The notes beneath the pieces were generated by a model. It did not search any database. It had not been told where the DNA came from and was given only the letters and a program-made list of their open reading frames with translations. Below are positions 23,460-32,285 of a stretch of 64,000 nucleotides of DNA, piece after piece. Position 1 is the stretch's first letter. Each line of letters opens with the position of its first letter. Location of the stretch: assembly GCF_030463535.1 (NCBI RefSeq), contig NC_132881.1:3199526-3263525 (forward strand). The letters run 5' to 3'. The DNA is from Salminus brasiliensis. Lineage: Eukaryota; Chordata; Actinopteri; Characiformes; Bryconidae. Both the position numbers and the translations under genes were made by a program.

Positions 23460-26300
23460 CTCACTGAAACGAGAGGGCAGTAGATGCAGATGTTGGCAGG
23501 ACTGCTAATAGGAGGGAACACTATGAGGATGTGTCTTTAATATTAAATATGAAATTAAATACATTATTATTTTTTAAAATTGAACAAGAATAATAATTCA
23601 ATTATATATTTATCAGAATAGGATCAATATTTTTGAGAAATATTAAAAAATAAATATTGTTTAAGGATATTATAGAGGCACTCAAATATATGCAGAAATA
23701 TCCTGAATATATAATCTATAAAAAATATTTGAAAAGGCCATTATAATAATAGCTCATATAGTTTATATATAGAATATAAGCTATTTTTTAAATTGCCCCT
23801 TTTGTGATGTCACAAAACCAACCAACCAAATTAACCAAACAAACAAATAAACATAAAAAAGCAAACAAACGTTAAATCACCCACAAGGATGTTCAATTAA
23901 AATAAACTGAGAAATATAAATGCAAAGTTTATAAATATGAATTTATAAAATCAACGTACTACAAAAACATTCAAACCTACAAAAAAAAAAAACAATAACC
24001 CATAATCCTTTTGTCATTCAAATGGACATATGATCCGTAAAGCAGCTGTTCAAATCCATCTAAAAGTACAGAAATACATTAAAGCGAAGTTTACCCAAGG
24101 ATCATTGGTTCAAATGCTGGGTCATGCTGCCAGCCATCGGCAGCCGGAGCCTGAGAGAGCACAACTGGCCTTGTTGTGGCCTGGCTGGGTGGGTAGATGG
24201 CGTCTTTGTCTTATTCCCAGCATCACTACAGTGGAGGCGTCTGCTTTTCTCAGAGCACGTTGGTTGCCCGGTGATGTTGCATCGGCAGCAGTTCGAAAAG
24301 AGGCGGTGGGTGGTTGCACATGTGTCGCAGTCCTCATCCTGAGTACTAACGAGTAGGTTGGGTGATTGGCTATCTAAACTGGGTAAGGAAATGTAATGGG
24401 TAAAAGCAATGGACTAGCCATTCAGCCCCACCTACTCATAGTGAAGCTATAAGGAGTGTTTCAGCCTTCCTAGATCAGTCTTAAAGTGTGGGATATCCAA
24501 ATGGATGAGCTATGTCATATTCTGGTGGCTCCCACCAGAAATTATTCCATCCACCTAATGCCAGAGTAGCGTAAAGAGTAGCCCCCAGCGTTGGGCTGTA
24601 AAGCAGTAGAGCTGGATCTCCATCTACTACCAGCCCTCACAGCAGTGTTCTAGCCTTTCTAGAAGTGCAGAAGCTGTTACTGCAGCAAACGAGGAAAGGG
24701 TGGATGAACGTGGACCCGTGTCACTGATGTAGGAGGCCTAGACTACATATTGAGCATCTGAAGACTGTAAACCCTCCCAGATGGGATACAGCCTCCTGGA
24801 CCTACGTCTACTGCTACTCCACCCTAAGACAGTCTCAGTCTCTTCCTTCTTGGACTGTGTAGGGACATGGCAGATCCTTGGTCCTACCTGGAGCCTTGGT
24901 CACTATCGGACACTATTGGGGTTGAAAAAACAATGAGAGCACCAGCAATGTGTGTGATGTCACTGACCTCTTTAAACTGGTTTGCCATTGTTTGTTGTCC
25001 TCCACCAGTTTTTAGCACGGAGGCATATTCATGCAACCCCAGCCCTCTCTCTAAATCTCTCTAAATCTGCAGCAACAGCATGTGTAGCTCCGCCTCGTTC
25101 TTTGTGATGCCACAGCGCCATCTGCCGGGCTTCTGATGTGTTCTGGTTAAATCGACTGCCCTCTAGTGGACGTGCGTTGGTATTACAGGTTGCTCCTCGG
25201 CTGACTTCAGAGGAATTCCACCAATTTTCAGAGTTCACAGCCATTCAGAAGAGGAATGGTGTGAGAGATCAATGATCAATCATGATCATGGTGGAGGGAT
25301 ACATGCAGGGCGCTGTACAGCAAAATAGTCCCTAGATTAAAGCCTCATTTGCCACTATTTAACCACCGTCCATCATCAGCATCGCACATGAAACTCTGCA
25401 CTGGTGGGTTGGGATGGTAAATAAAGTGGTTATAGGGGCGTTGTCATGACGACCCCTGCTTCCAATCACCACCTCTGTAAAGAAATTGAGATTCCTTATA
25501 ATGAACCATTTCACACGCGTCCCTCACTGAACTGCTCAGAGCTGAAGAGAGTGCTGGACATGGTTTCACTATGCCAAATACTCTGTACGGACAAAAGTAT
25601 TGGGACAAACCTCTTAGGCATTGAATTCAGGTGTTTTATTCAGGCCCTTAGCCCTGTAGTCTGCCTTTCTTACACACATTAGAGAAATTTCCTCCCCCTA
25701 GATCTTCCCCCATCAGCTGTGAGTGGTATTATTATTATTACTGAACAGTGGAAGCGTTTAGAGGAACCACAGAGAGCAGCTCAGCCACGTAAAGTTACAG
25801 AGCGGGGTCAGGGCCGAGTGCTGAGGTCAGAGCAGAGTGCAGAAAAGCCTAAAGAAAACTAAATCCGGTATTTAACAGGAAGCCAGTGAAGATCTAGGAG
25901 AATGGGTGTAAAGTGATCATGTGTAAGGGGGTGTAGATTAGTAGCCGAGCAGCAGCAGGAGTTTTGTAAAAGCTCCTGTAGGCGTCCCAATAATTTTGTC
26001 ACACAACACCCATGCTTGTCCAGGTGGCTGTACAAATTCCCAGCACATTTGTCTCAGTGCTCTCAGCACTCATAAGCTGTTTGGGTACTAACAGCACCTC
26101 CTTGTGGACAATCTTGGACTTCAGGACTGGTCTACATCTCTGCCCAACAGGGCAGTTCAGAGACCAGAGACAGGTGGAGGCTGCTGGTCAGCGCAGGTGT
26201 GCAGAAAAGTCCCCCCCCCCCGCGCTAAACCACACAAACACACACACACATACAAACACACACACACACATACACCAGAGATTCAGAGAGGAACTGAAAC
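23460..26300. other. Intergenic between lbh and light-chain cassette 1
   Basis: AT-rich sequence to about 24.0 kb, then a SINE (24095-24365) and unassigned sequence. A transposon head fragment near 25585 (GGACAAAAGTATTGGGACA) follows. No gene was recognised. Confidence 0.5.
24095..24365 (+). mobile_element. tRNA-derived SINE copy
   Basis: Contains GGTTCAAATGCTGGGTCATG (B-box-like), GAGAGAGCACAACTGGCC, GGGTGGGTAGATGGCG and TTGGGTGATTGGC at the end. Confidence 0.6.
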
Positions 26301-26328
26301 ACACATGCAAATGTACACAGATGCAGGT

Positions 26329-26384
<56 letters not shown>
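26227..26384. repeat. (CA)n microsatellites upstream of light-chain V1
   Basis: Two CA runs (about 26227-26275 and 26330-26384) flank a short unique stretch that contains an octamer. Further CA and poly(C) tracts continue to about 26520. Confidence 0.9.
26305..26312 (+). promoter_or_regulatory. Immunoglobulin octamer ATGCAAAT upstream of V1
   Basis: A perfect ATGCAAAT lies about 315 bp upstream of the V1 start codon. Octamers are the defining element of Ig V promoters but usually lie closer to the TATA box. It may therefore act as a distal element, or a chance match in the CA-rich stretch. Confidence 0.35.
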
Positions 26385-26386
<2 letters not shown>

Positions 26387-26566
26387 ATCCACACCCAGTT
26401 AATTGTAATACTCTCTCACACACAAATACACAGACACACACACACACACACCATTAATACACACTTACAGTCTCTTGTAATAAATGCAATGCCCCCCCCC
26501 CCCACACACACACACCACCTCCCTCTCCTCCCACCCACCTAAGCCTGACGTCTGTCCTGTTGTTGT

Positions 26567-26572
26567 TATAAA
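26567..26572 (+). promoter_or_regulatory. TATA box of light-chain V1
   Basis: TATAAA lies 55 bp upstream of the V1 ATG, as expected for a short Ig V 5' UTR. Confidence 0.55.
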
Positions 26573-26626
26573 CCAATGTCTCTCTCTCTCTCTCCCCCCA
26601 TCTCTCTCTATCTCCACTCGGACACC

Positions 26627-26672
26627 ATGATGGCCTTCAGCTCTGCCGCTGGACTCCTGCTCACGCTGACCG
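26627..26672 (+). CDS. V1 leader exon
   Basis: Encodes MMAFSSAAGLLLTLT and one base of a split glycine: a short hydrophobic signal peptide. The donor is CCG|GTAAGACC. A second ATG immediately follows the first, so initiation could be at either. Confidence 0.85.
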
Positions 26673-29076
26673 GTAAGACCACCTCATTATAGACTTTACA
26701 ACACAATACACTCTGACCCCACTGAGATACCCCACCAGAAACGTCCCACCATTGATCCAAGTGCTATCTAGAACCTTTTTTATTACATCATTAATAACAC
26801 TCATGTCCATCAGGTCTGTCGGCATACTCCCTGGACCAGGAGAAGTCCAAATCAGTGACCCTGAAGAGCACGGTGAAGATTCTCTGCACTGCAGAAGATG
26901 ATAACTATTACATTTCATGGTACCAGCAGAAGGCTGGTGGTGCTCCTCAGTTTCTGCTGCGAAACGACGTTAGAGCCGATGGACTGCCCAGCAGATTTAC
27001 CTACACTGACTCAGGCAACCAGGACTATCTGAACATCAATGGAATCGAGGCTGAGGACGAAGCCGTCTACTACTGTGCTACTAAGCCGTCTACAGTCCAC
27101 AGTGCTGCAGTCCAGTGAGGCCCTCGTACAAAAACCTTCTAGGTTGACTGGAGCTTCTACAAATCTATATGATCACCGGCTTCTGCCAAGCAGGGTCTCA
27201 GAACCAATGACCGATGGCCTCGACATCAAGATCACCTGGAATCTGCTCATTTTCTCCTGTTCAGCTGGTAGGAATTCTGCATTCCAGAGTCACGGGGCCT
27301 CCAGATTCAGCAGCAGATTCAGCCTTCAGCACTAAGGTTTATGTACGGCCTTCTAACACTGTGAGGAGAAAGCACATTTGGTCAAGGCACCACAGTTGGT
27401 AAGTAAAACCTTTGATAGGACTTATCTATTAGCTAATCACTGTGTTTTACTGAATATCTGGTAAAGAGCAAAAGCAAAAATAATAATTAATAATGTATTT
27501 ATAAATTATTTATGTCATCCACCTTCTCAGAAATAATGGAAATTCTCTCAAACTCCCCATAAGTTACTATCCTATTTAACCTTTCTTAGATATGCTCACT
27601 CTGTTGACTTGTGATCTTTCCAAATGTTTGTATAAATCCACGGTTCGATATTACGAACACAAGCATTAAGCCTCTTACATCTCAGTGCACCTAAAGATGC
27701 AGTGTGTATACTTTAATAATCTTTGGACACAAATTCAAAGGTTTTTAATGATTAAAGTTATTAATAATTAGTGCTGTTTTAAACAGACTGATAACTAATG
27801 AAGTGTAGATACTCTTATATGTTATTTAGTTACACTATTTAGATTTTATTTTAATTATATTTCTAACATTAAATACTTTAAATTCTGTCTATTTACAACA
27901 ATCTTTGGCATGTTCTTTGCATTAAGATTTAATTTAAGCTTTTAAAAACTTCATTCACTTCATCTATAACTATACATTACATTTGAATTTTAGTAAACCT
28001 AATTCAAAATTTTAGTTTTACCGTAGCTTCATTCTGGATTTTAATTGTATAACTTCAGTTTTTACTACTATTAGATTTAGATTACTATTTTCTAACTTTC
28101 TAACTAATTTTTACTTTTATTCTAACTTCATTTTGGATTTAAAATTTAGTGAAGCTCTTTTCTAATTTTTAGTTTTACTGTAGCTTCATTGTGTAATTTT
28201 GCTAATTGCTTGCTAGTTTTAACATAATTAAATTTCATTCTGAATTTTTATTCCAGTAAATCTCTACTATAATTTTAGCTTAAATATAAGTTCAGTCTAG
28301 TTTAAGTTTTATTATATAACTTATTTTTTTAATATAATGTCATTCTGGATTTGAATTTTAGTAAATCTTATTCTAGATTGTAGTTTTACTGTAGCTTCAC
28401 TGTGTAATTTTGCTATTACTTCAGTCTGGATTAAACTCTTTCCTTAAACCTTAATTTTTTTTATTTTAATTTTAAAACTACATTCAGAGGTTTACTATAA
28501 CATCATTTTGGATTTGAATTTTACTATAACTTAATCCTACATTTTACTATAACTTGAATCTATTAATATCAAATTTTACTCATTAAAGCTTAATTGTGGA
28601 TGTATACATTTTATAGTAATAAAATTCTCAAAATCTCATTATAACAAGCTGCATGTCTCCATGGTGGCGTGAATAATTTACTGTTTTCTGACCCTTCAGT
28701 GAACTTCTGTTCTTCTGGTCATTTTTCTCTTTATCCAGTGATCTCTAATCATCCAGCAACTCCTCCATCACTGGCCCTGCTGGCCCCCTCCCAGTCCGTC
28801 TCCTCTGGAGATGAGGTCAGTGTGGTCTGTTTGGCACGGGGCTTCCACCCTGACAGCGCTACCCTGTCCTGGGCTGAGGATGGCAGCACTGTGGCGGGTC
28901 CCGAGGTACAAACCGGGCCGTCCCAGCGCCAGGCCGATGGCACCCTCTCCCAGAGCAGCGTCCTGAAGCTGAGTGCCGGACGCTGGAGCTCTGGCCACAC
29001 ATTCGCCTGCCGTGTGACCCATCCTGCACTGAGCAGCCCCCTGACCGAGAGCGTCAGTGCGGGACAGTGCAGCTAG
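26627..29076 (+). CDS. Immunoglobulin light-chain lambda-type cassette 1 (V-J-C, germline)
   Basis: A complete germline light-chain unit. It has leader 26627-26672, V 26814-27097, a 23-RSS, a 12-RSS, J 27364-27398 and C 28739-29076, all on the plus strand and all in compatible phase (1-2). After V-J joining and splicing it would give one light chain that pairs with heavy chain on B cells and in secreted antibody. The V-23/J-12 spacer pattern is that of lambda loci; kappa and sigma use 12 on V and 23 on J. V and J lie only about 200 bp apart. Every diagnostic residue and signal is intact, so the cassette looks functional. No additional V was found near it. Confidence 0.9.
26814..27097 (+). CDS. 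V1 light-chain variable exon (V-lambda)
   Basis: The acceptor is CCATCAG|GTCTG. It encodes the end of the leader and the V domain: first cysteine in KILC, ISWYQQK with the core Trp, FLLRNDVRADGLPSRFTYTD in framework 3, and AEDEAVYYC with the second cysteine, then germline CDR3 residues ATKPST. The segment stops directly at a heptamer. Length and motifs are those of an intact functional V-lambda. It shares QEKS, SWYQQK, GLPSRFTYTD, YLNING and AEDEAVYYC with V2. Confidence 0.93.
27098..27136 (+). other. V1 recombination signal, 23-bp spacer
   Basis: Heptamer CACAGTG (27098-27104), a 23-bp spacer, then nonamer ACAAAAACC (27128-27136). Both motifs are consensus. The spacer length places V1 in the lambda class. 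Confidence 0.95.
27336..27363 (+). other. J1 recombination signal, 12-bp spacer
   Basis: Nonamer complement GGTTTATGT (27336-27344, one mismatch to GGTTTTTGT), a 12-bp spacer, then heptamer complement CACTGTG (27357-27363). It forms a legal 12/23 pair with the V1 signal only 199 bp away. Confidence 0.92.
27364..27398 (+). CDS. J1 joining segment
   Basis: Encodes GESTFGQGTTV and one base of the next codon, with the canonical FGXGT beta-bulge motif. The donor is GTTG|GTAAGT. The phase-1 end matches the two leading bases of the C1 exon. Confidence 0.93.
27399..28738 (+). other. J1-C1 intron with degenerate AT-rich repeats
   Basis: A 1.34-kb intron. From about 27.85 to 28.63 kb it contains many diverged copies of a motif series resembling TTCATTCTGGATTT, AATTTTAGTAAATCT and TTTTACTGTAGCTTCA. 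The same series reappears at about 29.82-30.05 kb, on the far side of C1. Confidence 0.6.
28739..29076 (+). CDS. C1 light-chain constant exon (C-lambda)
   Basis: The acceptor is TTTATCCAG|TGATC and the stop is TAG at 29074-29076; 111 residues. It is a C1-set Ig domain with the first cysteine in VSVVC, tryptophan in LSWAEDG, and the second cysteine in FACRVTHP. A penultimate cysteine in GQCS is the inter-chain disulfide to heavy chain. A second in-phase acceptor, CATCCAG|CAACT at 28756/28757, would shorten the exon by six codons and align its start with the homologous part of C2. Confidence 0.95.
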
Positions 29077-29218
29077 AGTGGTCACGTGCTCATATCCATT
29101 AAACATACCATGCTAATGCTAACACAGCTAGCTATATAGTGATATATATATATATATTCAATGAGCTAAGCTAAGCTAAGCTAAGTGTACTACTATTGTT
29201 CTGCTTTTTGTTTTGCTG

Positions 29219-29224
29219 AATAAA
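29219..29224 (+). terminator. Poly(A) signal of cassette 1
   Basis: AATAAA 143 bp downstream of the C1 stop, in GCTGAATAAAATTTC. Confidence 0.6.
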
Positions 29225-31277
29225 ATTTCTGTTGTCACACTTGAGTCCTGTATTTTAAATGGTTTCCTTGTGTAGAATGGGTGTTTTGAGGCTTTCAGGT
29301 GGTCAGGTATTTATATTCAACCCACAGTCACTCTGGTCACTCCGGTCATCCGCACTACAGCACACTGTCCAAGTAATGTGAGGCTCAATGAGGACATTTA
29401 CTTCATTTTTTATGCTAAATAAACCATCCCTGCTAGAGATGTTTAGTTATCAGAAAGTTACGTGAACATTCTGAACGTAATGACTTTCGTTTGTAGAATG
29501 TTTCCTACAATTGTTCTCACAATTGAATTTGGGCTTTTTACATTTAATAGGCAAATTTTAAAAGATAATGGAAATTTAGCCCTTCAGCTTTTTTATTATC
29601 AGTGCAAATTCAAAAAATGTTTAATTCTATGTTAAATAAATGTTAGAATTCTTAAGTTTGGATAATATTTTATGACACATTCACCAAATATAATTTATCA
29701 GTGTGGGTTATCAGTTTTAGCATTAATGTATTTCTAGTGTTGGGAAAATTACTTCAGATGTTTTTAGATTTAGATGTGTCTAGATTACTACTTTTACTTG
29801 AACCTTTTTCATTTTTAATTTTATCACAACTTCATTTTGTATTTAAATATAAGGAAATCTTATTCTAGATTTTAGTTTGACTAAACCTTCAGTAAAGATT
29901 AAAATTTGTACTCTAACTTAATTTCTAGTTTTATTCTAACTTCACTTTGGATTTTAATTTTAGTTCATTCTTTCTAATTTTTAGTTTTACTGTGTAATTT
30001 TGCTAGTTGCTTTGCTAGTTTACATAATTTAATTTTAACTATTCTTCTACTGCACATAAAAGTGGTTCATTGGAAAAAACAGTTATGCTTGAAGCAGTTG
30101 AAGGTCAAAGGGAAAGATGATGGACGTCTGCCTGAGGTGGAGGTACATGTATCTTAGTGTAATTTGGTAGAACAATGTGTGAAAGTGTGCAGTAAGAAAA
30201 TGTAACTGTACACATTTCACTATACACATTAGAAAAAATGTCCAAGTGAATACATTTCTGGTCAACAGCAGTGCTGTGGTCAGATTCTGACCAATGATAA
30301 ATGGTGTGGGGAGGCAGGGATTGATAAATTAAGCATTATGCTAATTAAACATGTGATCTACATTCAGTAATTGAATGGTTCAACTGCAAACGCCATTTTC
30401 ATAAATATTATTCAATTCATGACTTTTTTCATGTTTACTTCCTCTGAAAGTTTTCCCTTTTCCTGTATTGTTGTCATTTTAGATATACAATGTTTTTAAG
30501 GGCAGCACAATAAGTGGTTTTATTACATTTTATAAGTCACCAACAACCAGAACGAGTGTAAATGAACAGATTAAACAGAAGTTTAGGGAACAAAACTGTG
30601 TAACGGAGCAAAAAGTGGAGCTTCTGGAAGTACTGGAAGTGAATGGTAGAACAAAGCAAGAGTTTCTAATGGGTAAAATGGGTAATTAACCACTATCCAA
30701 TAAAATAAATCCAGTTAGGCTGCAAATAAATGTCTAAAATGATTCACAGCTTTTAAATAATTATTAAACTAAATAAATTAAATGAAATAGCTTAAATAAA
30801 TGTCATATAAATATAATATGACTCTAAAAGACATTTTAATGAATATCCAAAATTACCTTTGATTGAGTCTTAAACGATTAAATAAGTAAATAGGACAATG
30901 TGTTAAATTGTTGCTGGTTACTAAGTTTGTTTAAAATTTTACAGTAGAAGTTAAAAATGTCCTTAACTTTTAATGTAAGTTAAAAAAACAACAACATTAA
31001 TTTCAAGTAATTTTGGAGCATGTATATTGGTATATCTGTAAATAACAGATGTATTTTAATAATGTAGAAAAGTAAAACAACAACAACAACAAAAACAATG
31101 GTAATTAATTGGATCATTATTGTACATATTCTCATAAGAAATATTACTATGTCAAATAATTACAAACTTTTGAACAGTGCTTCACTGGCAGCAGTGCAGT
31201 TGATTCACATCTGGCTGATATGAATTCAGAACTGAGTGCTATTAAAATGAGTTTCATTTAGAGCCCCGAGACGTCAG

Positions 31278-31285
31278 ATTTGCAT
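31278..31285 (-). promoter_or_regulatory. Octamer complement ATTTGCAT upstream of V2
   Basis: A perfect ATTTGCAT about 950 bp upstream of the V2 start codon. This is too far for a classical V promoter octamer; it could belong to an enhancer or be a chance match. Confidence 0.25.
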
Positions 31286-32021
31286 GCGTTTTCTGTTCCT
31301 GTTCTGGTTTCCTCTAACGGATGACTCGTCATGGTTGACTTTTCATTGTAGTTGCTGAGTTTCAAAAAAGAAGAGCATATCTAGATCTAGATATATACAC
31401 ATGCTCCATACCTACTTATATGTATAAGTGTTGTATAAATCTTGAAATATCTACAGATTCCCCACAGTTGTAAATAGTGGAAGAAATGGTAAACTAATCA
31501 TCAGTGTAAGTTCTTATGTACGCAACCTTTAATCGTCAAGAGCATACTCTGATGTAGAACGAATATTTATTAGAATTGCATTTAATGCATTGCAGAATTA
31601 ACTTAAAAACTATATACTTAAAACCATTTGAATCTGTCAGAATTTCATGATAAATTGACCAATAAAACACATAGGTCCCATTCACTTTTTTGAAATTAAA
31701 TTGTTGAAAGTTAATAAGTTTTTTTTATTATTATTATTTATTTATTTTATTTTTTAGAGATATGAGTTTGGAGATAACTTCACTTATGCTTTACTTTACT
31801 TTCTTCATAAAAGTCCATCAACACATTTTACTACATAAGAAAATTTCTCTCAGTTTCACTAATTTTATTACTCATATACATGTATATACATTTATATATA
31901 AATTTATAATATAAATTTCACTCAGAAGAGACATCAATACAAATTTTACTACATAATAATTAATATAAGTTAATATTCCACATAATAACTTGCAAAACTC
32001 AATAGTTTTTTGCATGACAGT

Positions 32022-32022
<1 letters not shown>

Positions 32023-32059
<37 letters not shown>
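32023..32059. repeat. (AT)n microsatellite
   Basis: About 37 bp of AT, 170 bp upstream of V2. Confidence 0.95.
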
Positions 32060-32064
<5 letters not shown>

Positions 32065-32161
32065 AAGAGAGATATAAATATTTTACAAATTCAGTTGACT
32101 GTAGATTGCACTCGCCTGTGGGTTTGTAGGTGGAGTCATGTGACTGAATGTCTTGGTTCTC

Positions 32162-32169
32162 TTTATAAG
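32162..32169 (+). promoter_or_regulatory. TATA-like box of light-chain V2
   Basis: TTTATAAG about 62 bp upstream of the V2 ATG. No perfect octamer lies immediately upstream. Confidence 0.4.
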
Positions 32170-32230
32170 AAGCATCTGAAAGCACGTCTCTCATTTCTGA
32201 TCCTCTGCTGGTCCTACAGTTCTCAAAACT

Positions 32231-32285
32231 ATGATCCTCAAACCGACATCTCTTGCTGGACTCCTGCTCCTGCTCACTCTCTCTG
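32231..32285 (+). CDS. V2 leader exon
   Basis: Encodes MILKPTSLAGLLLLLTLS and one base of a split glycine, a strongly hydrophobic signal peptide. The donor is TCTG|GTAAGAAG. Confidence 0.88.

Larger units (their letters stand above)
29250..32150. other. AT-rich spacer between the light-chain cassettes
   Basis: About 2.9 kb of AT-rich sequence. It includes a second patch of the degenerate repeats of the J1-C1 intron (29820-30050) and an octamer complement at 31278-31285. No V, J or C remnant was recognised. Confidence 0.6.
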
